Source: Citrus sinensis
Taxonomy: Eukaryota; Streptophyta; Magnoliopsida; Sapindales; Rutaceae
Length of the DNA: 64,000 bases
Reading direction: 5' to 3'
NCBI RefSeq assembly: GCF_022201045.2
Contig: NC_068557.1
Location: forward strand, 7,006,001-7,070,000
Shown here: piece by piece, positions 33,492 through 47,791 of the stretch
Numbering within the stretch: position 1 is the stretch's first letter
Layout of the letters: each line of letters begins with the position of its first letter
Program-made: the position numbers and the translations under genes
The notes under the pieces: model-generated
What the model was told of the DNA's origin: nothing
Databases searched by the model: none
Seen by the model: only the letters and a program-made list of their open reading frames with translations

Positions 33492-35837
33492 ATGGAAAAT
33501 TTTTTTAAAAAGAAACCACAACTCTCATCTCCTCTATAGGGAACTAGTGATGGTTCATTTGAAGTTAATTTACAAAATTTGCCTGCTAACTTATGACCTT
33601 ATATTGATAATTATAATTGTAATATTCGAGACCAAGTTCGAAGAACATACTTACAAAGGGGTTCTGTTCAACCTAAGGGGCACAATTTTAAATTTGAAAA
33701 ATTTGGAAATCAACAACGATAATTTGTTTCGGATTGGTTCAAGGAATTTGGTTCTTGGTTGGAATATAGTATAAAAGAAAAGTCTGTATATTGTCTTTTT
33801 TGTTATCTTTTCAAAAAAGATAATGGTGATCAAGCGGGCGGTAATACTTTTACTAGGAAAGGATTTAAAAATTGGAAAAAGAAAAAAATTAAAGATTCAT
33901 GAAGAAGGTGTCAATAGTGCCCATAACCGAGCTAGGCAGAAATGTGAAAGTTTGATAAATCAGAAACAACATATTGCAACTTTTTTTTGAAAGACAATCC
34001 AAGAAAACTCAAAGTGAATATGAAACTCTCTTGAATGTTGTTGTTGATTGTAATCGATTTCTTCTAAATCAAGGGCTAGCATTTTATGGGCATGATAAGT
34101 CTGATGCTTCAAGCAACAAAGGGAATTTTCTTGAGCTTTTACACTTCCTTGCTGATCATAATGAAGATATTAATCTTGTTACCTTCAGAAACACTCCTCT
34201 AAATCTGCAAATGATATCCCCAAAGATCCAAAAAAGACATTGTAAGTTGTGCTGCAACTGAAACTACTAATGTTATTATTAGAGAGATAGATGGTGCATT
34301 ATTTTCTATTCTAATTGATGAGTCTCATGATATATCTACAAAAGGGAAAATGACTGTTGTATTACATTAAATGGATAAGAATAGATATGTGGTTGAACAT
34401 TTTGTTGGCATTAACCATGTTTCTAGCACTACAGCTGCCTCACTTAAAGAGTATCTTGATAATATGTTTTCAAGCCTTGGAACGAGTTTGTTAATGTTAT
34501 GTGGGCAAGGTTATGATGGGCAAGTAATATGCAGGGTGAGTTCAATGGATTAAAAACGCTCATTTTAAAAGAGAATGAATATACATAATATGTTCACTGT
34601 TTTGCTCATCAACTTCAGTTGACTGTTATTTCTGTGGCAAAAAAGCATAAAGAAGTTAATTCTTTATTCAATTTAGTTTTAGTGTTAGTTAATATTGTTG
34701 GAGTGTCAGCTAAATGCCGTGACATTCTACATAAGAAACATGCTTTTACAATTATTGAAGCATTGGGTACAGGCGAGCTTTTAAGTGGACAAGGTTTGAA
34801 TCAAGAGATTACTTTAAAGCGTCCTGTTAATACACGTTGGTCTTCTTATTATGGTACGTTAACGAGCATAATTTCTATGTTTCCATATGTGGTTGATGTG
34901 CTTGAGATAATTGAAGTTCAAGGAAATTTTGAACAAAGATTTCAAGCTAAAACACTATTGAAGTTTATGCAATCATTTGATTTCGTATTTTGTTTGTTCT
35001 TGATGAAAAAAATTCTTGGCTATGCAAATGAGTTGTCACGAGCACTACAAAAGAAAAGATCAGGATATTTGGAATGCTGTAAAATTGGTTGAAGTTTATA
35101 AGCATAACCTTCAAAAGTTAAGAAATAGTGGATGGGATTCTTTATTTGGTCAAGTTTCTACTTTCTGCAACAAGCATGATATTGATGTTTTAGACATGGA
35201 CGATTTGTTTTTAATTACAGGCCGGTCACGCCGTAAAGATCGAGAGATCACAAATTTATACCGGTATCAAGTTGAGTTATTTTATGCCGTCTTAGACATG
35301 CATCTTCAAGAGCTAAATAATCATTTCAATGAGTCAAATATGGAGTTGCCTATTGGTTTGGCTTGTCTATGTCCAAATGATTTGTTTGCAGCTTTTGACA
35401 AGGAAAAATTACAGTGACTTGCTAAATTTTATCCTAAAGATTTTTTTACAATAGATCTTATGACACTTGAGATGCAACTTGATGTTTACATTATGGATTT
35501 GCAATCTAGTACAGAATTTTCATAATTGAAAGGGATTAATGAACTTGCAAGGACAATGGTTAAGACTAAAAAGGACAAGGTGTATCTGTTAGTTTACCAA
35601 TTGGTTACATTGGCTTTAATTCTACCTGTAGTCACTGCCACTGTAGAGAGAGTGTTTTCAGCCATAAATTTTGTGAAGAATCGACTTCGAAACCGAATGA
35701 GTGATCAATGGCTGAATAATAACTTAGTTGTTTACATAAAAAAAAAAAAGATGTATTTGCTTGTATTAACAATGAAGTTATTATTCAACGTTTTCAAACA
35801 CATGAAAACACGACGAGAACAGTTGAAGAAGTTTTAA
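33492..35837 (+). pseudogene. hAT transposase (DUF4371/hAT-dimerisation type), decayed
   Basis: This is a fragmented reading frame for a plant TTF-type hAT transposase. It begins MENFFKKKPQLSS at 33,492, then passes through stops and frame changes. Recognisable parts are FTRKGFKNWKK (33,850), RFLLNQGLAFYGHD and GNFLELLHFLADH (34,050-34,150), ALFSILIDES (34,290-34,320), VHCFAHQLQLT (34,590-34,625), RPVNTRWSSYYGTL (34,810-34,860) and the C-terminal hAT dimerisation motif TATVERVFSAINFVKNRLRN (35,635-35,695). At least six stops or shifts break it. The right terminus may be near 35,970 (CCTGGGTCCACCACTA); the left terminus was not found. Confidence 0.88.
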
Positions 35838-35974
35838 AAATGATTATGTCAATGAAATTGAATATTTTACTTATTATTTTTTCGGTTAGTTTTTATTATC
35901 TTTTCAAAACTTTTTAATCAATTTATATTAAGCCCCTTCTGAATTTATTTCCTGGGTCCACCACTATTTGAACC

Positions 35975-37576
35975 CCTTAATTTATTCATCAGCCCCTATT
36001 GTTTAATTAACCTTAATTATTTTTAAATTTACCTTTATCAAAAATATCAAATTATATTTTTTTCATTATTTTTTTCTCAAACAAGCTCATGAAATTCTCC
36101 TCTTCCGTGACACTTTCTTGAAAGTTAATCCTTAAAAATAAATCCCCAATTGAAATTGAAAAAAAAAAATTATACTACAGCAACTTAGATACAAAGCAAG
36201 GGTTAATTTTTGCAAAAGTAAGTTTAATCAGGGCTGAATACTTTTAATAGGATGGGATAATTTTGAGTACTCGACTTTAAGGTTGCCTATTTTGATTTTG
36301 ATGGCATGTAACAGATTCGGCAATTAGACATTTTGTTTCTTTGAATGTTTGAATAATGCACTTATTTCTTTCATTGGGTATTCTTGTGGTAGCTTTTATA
36401 AATAAAAAATAAAAAATCATACATTGTAGCTAGCCTCAAATTAATGGTGATCAAGATGTGTCGTGATGTTAGTGTTGACGATGATGGATATGGTGGTGAT
36501 GAAAGTAGATGTTGACTGAAGATGATGCTAGAGAAAGGTAGAGAAACCATATTAGAAAATTTCAAGTCATTTTTTATTTTCTAATTAAGGGTAATTTTAG
36601 AAAAAAAATGAATTAATTTAAAAAATACGAGTTAATGGGATAAAACGAAAGGGTCAAGTATTATTACTCAATTATTTTTATTTATGTCATGAAATTGCCA
36701 TTACTGATGAAAGTTCAGCCCAACTATTTTGCCAGGTGGACTTCCGAAGAAACATAATTGGTTGATAGGCCCCAATAAATATAGAGTCGGTCGCTAATGA
36801 AATAAATTGTTTCTTTTGTGTAGATTAAAAAAGTTATTGGTTAAAAAAGTTACTTAACATTTAATGAATGGTGTTGTTGCAATTGTTATGACTTTGAAAA
36901 ACAAAATTTATGTTTTTTAAATTTTTATTATGAAAATGATGTTTGATTATATCATTACCAAAATATAAATGAATTTTAATTACCTTTTATTTAGATATTA
37001 GAGTTTATGGAAATAAGACATAATTATCTTTTTGTTAAAATATTATGATTATAATAGGAGTTTTATAAAAATATAACAACTTATTTTATAAGATGCTTAA
37101 AAAAAACCCTATCTATTTTTAAAATTACTATCAAAATAAAAAAAAATTGTAAAATAAACAACTTTTAAAATTTTTACTAATAATTATTTTTATAAAAAAA
37201 TTATAAAATAAACCACTTATAATGTTCAACCTCAAGCCTATAGACATAATTAAAGATTACAATAGATTGCTCAACATATAAATTAATGGTTTCAACTTTT
37301 TAATTAATTTATTTCCCACTTCCCCTCCACTCTCTTACCGAGCCAAGAGTGTTTGTGCTCGTCACCTGTCCGCCCGGCCACTTCCACTCCAATTGATGTC
37401 GTCTTTTCCAAAATTTTCTCCCAATTAAAATAAGAAATTTTAGACTTCATGTTAACTTCAAAATATGAAATGTTAAAATTTTTTATTTAACATAATGCAC
37501 TATATAATTAATGCTCTGAGTTTTGTAGTCTCTGGTGTGACTTGAGTGTTTTTTTTTTTTTTGGTATTATGAATTA
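35975..37576. other. Intergenic, AT-rich, no gene recognised
   Basis: AT-rich sequence with no convincing coding frame or bounded transposon. A slightly less AT-rich part lies at 36,430-36,540 (GATGATG-rich). Confidence 0.5.
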
Positions 37577-37799
37577 GGGTTATTTTCAGGGACCTCCCCT
37601 GAGGTTTAGTGTATTTACAGTCGGATAGGAAGTATGTATATAATTACAGGGACCTCCCCTGACGTTAGTATTCAAATACGTATGGCATCAGTATGTAAGG
37701 GTAAATGTGTAAAAATATATTTAAAATTAAAAACAAATCAAAAGTGAGATGATTTTGTTGATTCGGCCCTTTCACAGCCCTTCAAATGAGCCAACATCA

Positions 37800-38508
<709 letters not shown>

Positions 38509-39060
38509 TAGGGTGTTAGGTTTAAATTCGTAGGAGTGTGTTTGGGTGGTGGGAAAGTTGGAGGAAAGAAATAGATTGGTTTCAATTGATTGAAGACCAT
38601 TTAGGATTTGAATATAGTTATGGATGGGGTTGTGTGGATCATTTTGTATTTGATGCAGTTTTAAAGTTTTGCTTGCTTTTTCCTCATGAGGGCTTCGGCA
38701 TCATCTACGGATCTTCTAGGTTTCAGAGACTGGATTGGCAACTTCATCTCCCGAAAACGCCTCGTGAAAAATTTCATGTTCTTGGCAATCAACACTATTA
38801 TCACTGTCAATACCGCCTCAGCCATTTACGAAGAAGAAAATGGGATGTTGATCAAACCCGTCATCAAGAATAAGGCAGCATTATTCAAGGGTCCTCTGAT
38901 TACATCCATTTATGCTCTTCTTTTGAATTCACTTGCTTTGGTTGGATTGTTTTACTCTGTCTATCAACATCTATGTAATACAGTTCAGCTTCTTCAAAAA
39001 AAAAAAAAGTTTTGCTTGCTTTGCTGCATCTTGTTATCCTATTGTTTACTGATGAATGAT
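38509..39060 (+). other. Second, unidentified captured segment in the Pack-MULE
   Basis: After the SAHH part the open frame 38,686-39,063 encodes RDWIGNFISRKRLVKNFMFL and a hydrophobic stretch (ITSIYALLLNSLALVGLFYS). I do not recognise the source. It may derive from another captured gene, but chance coding in captured non-coding DNA is also possible. Confidence 0.35.
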
Positions 39061-39746
39061 TAAAAAATGTTTTTGTTTGGAGGTCAAGAAAAAGCGAGAG
39101 GAAGCGAGAGAAAATTTCAATGAAAACGGTGAACTAGTCTAAAAAATAACTTATTATTTTGAGGGGAAGGGTACTTTTGTAATTTTAACGGTCCACTAAC
39201 AGTCAAACTAATTGGATACTAACAGCAGGGGAGGTGCTTGTAATTGCATGTATACTTTCTATCTGACTGTAAATACACTAAACCTCAGGGGAGGTCCCTG
39301 AAAATAACCCTTATGAATTATGTCAATATTATTTTTTTTTAAAAAGTTTATCCCCACTTATAAGGCCCACCACAAATTATTAGGGTTGAAGCCGTAAGGT
39401 CAAGCCGAACCCAAAGGAGATCAAGCCCATTTTTGGTCCAACTTGGGCTACATTAGCAGGTCAGGCCCAATACACTTGCAAAACTAATTTCTTTGTGCTT
39501 ACGAATTAGAAAGGAACGAGTTACCTTCTAAACGCGCTTGTGTGCCAGCAGCATCGCTGTTCCTTTGGTCTAAAGAAGAGGAGAATCATGTGCAGAAAAT
39601 TCTGTGCACACTTACAAAGCGCAGCTTTTCTGTTATTTTCTTCTAATGCACACGAATGCTCAGAGTTCTTTGAGCGAAAAGATCAAATACTTGGTGTGCG
39701 AGCACTCGCCTTCTGAAATAACCAGACTCAAACAGACTCCACAGTT

Positions 39747-41814
39747 ATGATATTACCAGTGTTTAAGCTAGGAACACTTGCACTGAAAACATTTTGCAAA
39801 CCCATAGCCAATCGCCTCAAGAAAGAAGCTGGCATGCACCCCAAGTTCCGCCAGATTATCATCAATATCGCGCAGGTATTGCTGGTCATAACTTCTTAAT
39901 GTTACTTATTTGATAGTTCATTACTGGGCGTATAAATTCTTAAATGTTATTTATCTGATGTTGCATCAGGCAAATCATCGATTGACAACAAATATGCAAA
40001 GGCGGATATATGGTCATTCCACTGACGTTGCAATTCGGCCACTGGATGAGGAAAAAGCTGTCCAAGCTGCAGCGGATCTTCTTGGTGAACTCTTTGTGTT
40101 CTCGGTAATGCCGTGTCTCATTATCTAGTGTTAGTGTGAAATTGTGGTTAAATATTGTATATAACTTTAAATGCTGGCATGTTTGTATCATATGATTGGG
40201 TTGTAATGACTAACTTAGAGCTACTTATCTTTATAGCCCCTTGCTGTAGTTGCCATTGGAGTTGGATGTTCTTGGTGTGAGTTGCTCATGCATAGTCGAT
40301 TGTATAAAGAGTGATCATGAAACGTTCCTTGTATTACCATAACTGCCTAAAAGTGAAGTCACTAATATGTATCATGCCTTAGTTGCTGGGAAGTCTAATC
40401 TGGCCTCCAAAATAAATCTTGGAGTGGGTTGGTAGCTGAACAGGCTTGCTATCTAGCTCGGTTAGCCAGAGAGCCTTGGCTTGAGGGTTAACTGTATGGG
40501 TAGCTTCGGACTCACTCAATGGGGGATTAGCACTTAAAAATTCACACCAATGTAGCAGGACTAATTGATAGTTGCATAAGAAGCCTGCCCTTGGTTATAT
40601 GGCTGGCAAGTGCTTTTGTTGCCAATTGATTACAGACTATGATTTGTTGGCTTGAACATGAGAGGACATAACAATATCTTGTGCTTGTTCAACCCTTTTG
40701 GTAGATGTCCTTGTCTGTACTTTTAAAAGGAAACACTGACATACAGATGATAGGATATGGGGGGAAACGGTGTCCTTTTTTAATCCGTACATGGAATACT
40801 TGCTGGTTTTCAACAATTTCAACTAAAAAACATCAGATGACATGCTATCACCTTATATGATCTATTAGTACCGACCAGGGATGTTCTGGACAGGCTGAAG
40901 TGGTGAATTCGGTGGCTGTATATATGTATTCACATTGATAATTTGAGCAACTGGCCTCTTGTAGTATAATTTTACTGCTTATATTGCTGTAAACTGTGTA
41001 ATTTACTGCTTATATTGCTGTAAACTGTGTAATCTCTATAATTTGATTTGCTAGATAACTTGTATCCTTACTGGTTGTCTCTCTAGGTTGCAGGAGCCGC
41101 TGTTATTTTTGAGGTGCAGAGAAGTTCCAGATCTGAAGCAAGAAAAGAGGAGCAGCAGAGGCTAGAGTTAGAGGTATACTTTTCATATTTTCTCTTCATA
41201 TTACCTGCTGCCTCAATTGCAACCCTGAAACTCCTATGATTATAACTGAAGATCTTTTTATAAGGGTGTTTATCAAAACATGCATGCACGTCTTTCAGCC
41301 CTGTTTTGCTCATTCAGCTTGTGGCATTAGAACATCTAATGCCACAATTTCATGAGTAGATAAGCAGTAACGGTGACAGAAAATCAACTTCACTGTGTGT
41401 ATCCTGACTCTTAAGTTTATATACAAGGAGATTAAGAAGTATGAAAATGAGTGGTTATTTCTATATGCAAAATTTTGTTAAAACATTGCTACAAATTATG
41501 AGGCCTTTTAAATGAAACACCTTTTTCTTTTTAACTTTAGTTGCTGTGAGAGGTGTGAATGATCATGAGGTAGAAGGACAGAAGGATTAGATGGAAGAAA
41601 AACACAAGCTTTTGTTTCTTGTAAAATTTAGTAATCCTTTGTTCATTCTTTTTAGGCAATGAAGCAAAGAGATGAAGATCTAATGAGAGAAGTTGAGCGT
41701 CTCAGACAGAAACTTGCAGGGCTAGAACAACTTGCCAAAGGACGCGAATTAATTGGTGCATTGAATTTTAGGCATGCTTATGACAGTGAAAACGAAAAAG
41801 CAAAATCAACTTAA
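39747..41814 (+). CDS. OPA3-like protein
   Basis: Four coding exons: 39,747-39,875, 39,970-40,104, 41,087-41,173 and 41,656-41,814, all with phase-0 GT..AG introns, giving 169 residues. The N-terminus MILPVFKLGTLALKTFCKPI followed by ANRLKKEAG and HPKFRQIIINIAQ is typical of the OPA3 (optic atrophy 3) family, mitochondrial-associated proteins of poorly known function. Then come a RRIYGHS segment, AVQAAADLLGELFVFSVAGA (hydrophobic, a likely membrane anchor) and a charged coiled-coil-like tail (MKQRDEDLMREVERLRQKLA). A further intron lies in the 3' UTR (about 41,831-41,974). The gene looks complete and functional. Confidence 0.92.
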
Positions 41815-42439
41815 TTGCTGCAAATGCCTGGTAAGGCACAAAGTTCTATTTGAGGACTTGCTGATGATTGTTTATATTTATTAGTCATTACAAATTGTAA
41901 AACCAATAATTGGCTACTGAAAGACCTAGTTCTTTACTCTGTTTTCTCAAATTTTTGTTTGCATTATTTTGCAGATAATGGAAACATCCAGTGAACTAAA
42001 TCTTTTAACAAAGGCTGGGGATTTTACCATCGCAGCCATAACACAATGACCAATTAAAGGTTCATCAAACTTAGCAAGTTTGATAAAATTACTTCACACT
42101 GAAAAGCGTTTAGAAAATATTTCAGATGATATTCTGACCCATCTGAGATTTCTAGAACATACTTGTTTGTACAGATCATTCAGTTTCTACAGAATTGTTC
42201 AGAGCTTTTAAACCCATTTTGGCTTTTGTAGCCAACCTCTGTAATTGTGCTTGAGCTGTTTCCTGAGGGTGCCTGTTTCTGGTCCCATTAGAAGTAATGA
42301 TGAAACTGCAAAAATTATGTTGCAGTCTTCTATATCTACGATCTGCGTGATTAAATTAAGTATTATATTGATAGCTTGAGAAGAATTTTCTTGTCACCGG
42401 ACCCACAGCTTTGTTGTGTCATCAATCCAATATAAAAAT

Positions 42440-44377
42440 AAAATGATTAAAGCTCCGTTTACATTTTACAATAGCTTTTTGAATAGAATCTCACGGACTG
42501 GAACTTTTACAAAATAGAATTTATTTTTAAAGAAAGTTATTTTTTTTAATTTTTTAAAAAGTTAGTTATTTGATTGTTAGTGAGAATTTGTATTAAAAGA
42601 AACATTAGTTATTTAATTGGTGGCGAGAATTTTTATTAAAAGTTGTAAACTTAGTTTAGTAGATAAAATTTTAAAAACTAAGTTTCGTGAAAATAAAATG
42701 AGATTGTGAGATAAAATATGGGTAATATGATACTATGGATACATTAATTAAAAAAGAATTATTACTTTTAAAGCCCAAAATTTAATGTTTTTTATTTCTA
42801 GTACAACCAAACGACATAAAATAATGTATAGAATATTTTAATCTTTTGGCTACCAAACGGCCTTGCGGCCACTAAATATACTAAACGGTTGTAAAATCTT
42901 TTTATTTCATATTTTCAATCATATATAGCAGATATTTTGCCAATGAGTTCTTATGCGTACTTGTGTAGTAATATATTTGATTATAATTTATATCAAAGCA
43001 CATAACTCTGACAATAGAAAGCATGTAACTAATTATTTTTTGAATTTTTCTATGATGATGAATGAATTTTTATAGCATTAATAATGGATTGTTATGAACC
43101 ATTGGATTAAAATGTTTTAACCATTGCTATTGATTTACTTTAGTAGATAAATAACTAATTAATTAATAATTAATAGTAATACTCAAGTTGCTAGTAACAT
43201 GGAGGTTCATGGACATAGTTTTATTTTTATTTATTGATAAATATTTCTAAATCACCAACAAAATTAAAAATTATATAGCAAATATACATTTAAATATACA
43301 TATATATGCATAATAAATATGAATTATTTAATCTTCAACAACATATGTTAATAGAGATCCTTGATGTTATTTATAATTAGAACAATATAATTTTAAATTC
43401 TTTATTTTTATTCATTTGTTATTTTTTTATTTTTTTAAATTACTCGTTGGTAAAGAGTGAATTGAAACAATTGTTGCAATGTTTTATCTATCTAGCAAAT
43501 TTTTAGTGAAAAATAGATAATAGTAAGATGTTAAACTAAAGGGTTTGTTTGTTTTTTTATCTGAAGTTTGAATTTTAATTATTTTCAGATATTAGAGTTT
43601 TCAATTTGTTTGTTTTCTATAATTTTTTATTGGCTTACGTAATTAACAAGAAAAAATTATATAATATACTAAAAATAACTTTTTAACTGTCGTATATTAA
43701 TGTCAAAAAATGTATGTGTTCGATTTTTTTTATAACTTTTCATGATTTATTTTAATGCACATTATATATATATATAATGCTAATATAACTTGTCGAAATT
43801 TAAGTATTCAAGATATTTATAAGGGCATATATGTTAAAATATCATATATCAAATGTTTTTGTTTTATAAAACAAACAACTTTACACAAGATATTAAAATA
43901 AAAATCAAACATGTGACTTGGACATATGCATTCAATCTCCTTAGGCTTTAATCAAATCAAAACCTATTCAGATTTAAGACAAAATATCAATGCTACCTAA
44001 GATTTTTTTTTTTTTAGGAGATTATTGCTCATTGCTACCTAAGATTGAGTTGTGTTAATATTAAATACATATTTTAAAAAAATATATATATATATATAGA
44101 AGATAAAACAAATAGTACTTCTCTCTTTTTAATCATTTTATTTTAAAAATATATGTTTAAGCAATTTGATAACAGGTAAATTAATTTTTAAATAATTAAA
44201 ATCAAAATATTATTCTAACCAATTTTTTTAATTTTTGAACCTTTTATTCAACTCTTAATACTGTAATTTTTATAGTGGTATCATGGAATGATCTTTTTTT
44301 TAGATAATTCTAAAACTCTATTAATTGATTTTTTTATTTTGAAAATCCATCTTTTTTCACACTTTATTATTAGTCAT

Positions 44378-44411
<34 letters not shown>

Positions 44412-44690
44412 ATATGTTAGTTAGACATTGATTTATAAGTAAAGAAAAAACATATTGTGTAAATATATTTCCTTCACATTTTTTACACTTTATATTAGTC
44501 ATTTTATACATTCTTTTTATTTAAAAAAAATCTGTTAGTTAGACATTTCATTTATAAGTAAAGCATAAATATAAATACATTGGGTAAATATATTTCCTCC
44601 AATGATTGAAAGAGGGAATATCAATAAATATTCAGTTAAAAAAAAAAAAAAACCCTCTGTCTAAGGGTAATATAGTAAAATAGGCAAATC
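42440..44690. other. Intergenic, strongly AT-rich
   Basis: No coding frame of note. It contains an (AT)n microsatellite at about 44,378-44,403 and many short A or T runs. A near-repeated block of about 80 bases occurs at about 44,404-44,480 and 44,528-44,600 (GTTAGTTAGACATT...TTTATAAGTAAAG...GTAAATATATTTCCT). It separates the OPA3 and VOZ genes. Confidence 0.6.
44378..44403. repeat. AT microsatellite
   Basis: About 13 AT units in intergenic DNA. Confidence 0.9.
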
Positions 44691-44874
44691 CCATGACAAG
44701 AAGGAAGCTAGGAAGGATCGGTTCTTCTTTCCCGGGTTCCCTTTCTTCATCCACCGGCATCGCTTATAATATTAACATCGGACCTTTTTTGTAATTGGTC
44801 GGATCACATCACCTGCATGAAACTGCTATTTTTCTCAGACTCTCTGGCAAATTAATTCCTGAGAAAATTTTCAG

Positions 44875-45326
44875 GTGAATAAAAATATTATTTTCCCTTT
44901 CCTAAATATTCAATTTTGTTTGGTGTGTAAGTTTTTTTTTTTTTCTCGCTCTTTTAAGGGTTTTAATCTCCTAGGGTTTTGGCGCACAATTTTAACTAAA
45001 TCAATCAGATATAGGAAAGGCAAAAAAAAAAAAAAAATCAAAACTTTTTGGGTCTCATATCTTGTATTTATGCAATTCCATAAAAGAAACCCAGATATTG
45101 AAAATCCCAACTTAAGGAAGCTTTAGAGGTGAATTCAGCTTATTTTTTTATTAAAACTTTAATTTCATTTTAAAATGTGGAAATTGGACACCCAAAATTA
45201 TTTTCCTCGTTTCTGGGTACGTGTATCTATTGACTTAATTTCTTTTTTTTTTCCAATTAAAATATTTGCTGCTTTTCTCTTTTTCCTTTTTAACTGTTTG
45301 CCGGCATTTTGTCGTTGATTTTGTAG
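44875..45326 (+). other. Probable 5' UTR intron of the VOZ gene
   Basis: The sequence has a TTTTCAG|GTGAAT donor at 44,875 and a T-rich TTTTGTAG acceptor ending at 45,326, 28 bases before the start codon. T- and A-runs fill it. A leader intron is common in plant regulatory genes. Confidence 0.6.
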
Positions 45327-45354
45327 GAATCGGAGTAGAAGGGGGTCGAATTCG

Positions 45355-47791
45355 ATGCAGAGTGGTTCAAAGAGCAAGTGTGCATCTGCATCCCACCAGT
45401 TCTTGCTGGACAGTGCAAAGAACCGGCTTAATGATCTCCAAGAAAAGTTTGCTAATCTTAGAGTTGCTAGGAAGGAGGGTCGGGCAAATGATGTTGCAGT
45501 GTTGGAGGAGCAAGTCAATCAGATACTTCGAGAGTGGAACTCTGAGCTTAGTGCTCCATCCCCAGCCTCTTCATTACTAGTCTGTATCTAGAATTTCATC
45601 AACACTAGTTGTTTATGTCTTCAATTTTCATTAGAATAGGTAGATGTTATGCATTGCTTTTGAAATCTAAAGGATTGTATTTATTCTTACCTTGGATGAA
45701 GTAACATTTTGATCCATATCAAAATTCTTTTGGTGGATTGAATGTAAGTCTGTTAAGTTGAATTGTGTTTTATACTCAGGGATCCCTTTTGTGCCTTTTA
45801 TGAAGTACCTTTTTTGACGGGTGCATTATTTTTTATGGGTGTTAGTCATGATGTACCCACCCCTTATCATGATCCTTCCAGTAAAGATTTTGTTGGATTG
45901 TAATGTATGTTCATGTGATGTTTTCTATACTCTGGCATTAAGTGTTCTTTGATACTGTATTAATTTATTTATTTTTCCTCATTGGGAATTCTGCAGGGTG
46001 GTAGTCTTGGATTATTCCCCAATGACATAGACCGTCTGCTACAATTAGGTGATGAGCAAGACGATGCCACCAGTCCATTAGCTGGATTTGCAGAGATGAA
46101 ACCTCAGCCTGATGTCCAAGGCCATCCTGGCACAATGATGGCATTTCAAGAGGTGAGCTTTTCTTTCTTCATATTAGCATATTTTACATAAGACTGACTT
46201 AGTGCTATGGTATCATATCTTTTTTAATATGAACCTATTAAACATATGAAATTTAATAGTTTTCAAAAATAAAAATTGATTTCATATTGTATGTTTAGCA
46301 GTAATTTTGGATGTGAGAAGTTAGAAAATTTGGGTTTGAATTCAATTTCGGTTCAGATTGTATGAGTAAAAGTGCAACAATATGTAAAATTATGTGATGA
46401 AGATTTAATAATATTTTACATTTTGGACTTGTCCGTCAGGCCTCCTACCTACTTCCCCCTCCCAACCTCAAATTCTTTGGAGATTGCTCATTGTTATTTA
46501 AACTTCATTATCCAATAGGCTTCCAGCTCATTGCAGATTTCTTTAAAATGTGAAATTTATACTACTTTTCATTTTCATTCAAACAATAGAAACTTAATTG
46601 TCAGATTTAACCCTTTGTTTGTGCCAGGACTATGTGGTAAACAATGAGCTGCAGGGACATTGTTTCCAAGGGTTTGATAAATGTGAGGACTCTGCCTCAG
46701 GCTTGCACAACCCCACGGTTGGTATCTCGGGGTTAACTACTCAGTTGGATTATTCCCACTTAATATTTCGTCAAGAATTAGAGAATTTGCTTCTTGATGG
46801 TGTGAATGGTACTGAAGAATGTGAGAAGGATATTGGACCCAATAGTCTGCCTATCATCCATCCTCCACCATCTGCTTTTATGGGGCCAAAATGTGCACTT
46901 TGGGATTGTACTAGGCCCGCTCTAGGTTCTGAGTTGTTCGAGGACTACTGCAGCAACTTTCATGCTACCCTGGCTGTTAGTGAAGACTCTCCTGGTTTGA
47001 CTCCAGTTCTGCGTCCCGGGGGCATTAACTTGAAGGATAGTTTACTTTTTAATGCTGTTAATGCTAGGGCACAGGGTAAGCGTGTGGGTATCCCTCATTG
47101 CGAGGGGGCAGCTACTACAAAATCTCCATGGAATGCTACAGGTACTACTACCCTTTTTCTTTGCCCATTTAATTTTGGTTTCTTGTTACCGTACCTTATT
47201 TTGCTCTGACTAATTGACTCCTCCGAATTTGCAGAGCTATTTGATCTTGCTTTACTTGAAGGTGAAACAATTAGAGAGTGGCTCTTTTTTGATAAGCATA
47301 GAAAGGCATTTGAGAGTGGAACAAGGAAGCAGAGGTCCTTGCCAGATCATAGTGGACGTGGTTGGCATGAATCAAGAAAGCTGGTTATGAAGGAGTTTGG
47401 GGGACAAAAGAGGTCCTATTACATGGACCCGCAACCTTCTGATGGTTTGGAGTGGCATTTATACGAGTATGAGATCATTGGCTTCGATGCGTATGCATTA
47501 TATAGATTAGAAGTCAAGCTTGCCAGTGAGAAGAAGAGTCCCAAAGTAAAAGTAACAAAGGATTCACTTGCCGATCTGCAAAAGAAAATGGGACGGCTCA
47601 CTGCTGATGTTCCTGTGGATAATAAATCCTCTTTCAAGGGCAAGATAGAGACTAATGGAAAAGTTGACTCGGCAACTGTTAATTCTTCTCAAAATGAAAT
47701 GACTTCTGCTACTGAAATTCTGCATCATGGTTCAAGTAGTCCATACAAGTATCTTGCTGACAATTCGGCTGACTATTATCACAAGTATTGA
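45355..47791 (+). CDS. VOZ1: VOZ transcription factor (VOZ1-like)
   Basis: Four coding exons: 45,355-45,579, 45,997-46,152, 46,628-47,141 and 47,235-47,791, encoding 483 residues, close to the family length (about 486 for Arabidopsis VOZ1). The N-terminus ([20 protein letters not shown]) forms the conserved domain A, and [15 protein letters not shown] lies in it. Domain B in exons 3-4 holds the zinc-binding set C216, C221, C235, H239 (KCALWDC...DYCSNFH) and the basic DNA-binding part [20 protein letters not shown] followed by YYMDPQP. VOZ proteins bind DNA as dimers and act in flowering time and stress responses, moving between cytoplasm and nucleus. A 5' UTR intron probably spans 44,875-45,326. 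VOZ1 against VOZ2 is judged by overall resemblance. Confidence 0.93.

Noticed and set aside
34614..35092. Intact functional transposase gene
   Set aside because: The longest frame is a fragment of about 157 codons; the full protein is broken by several stops and frame changes.
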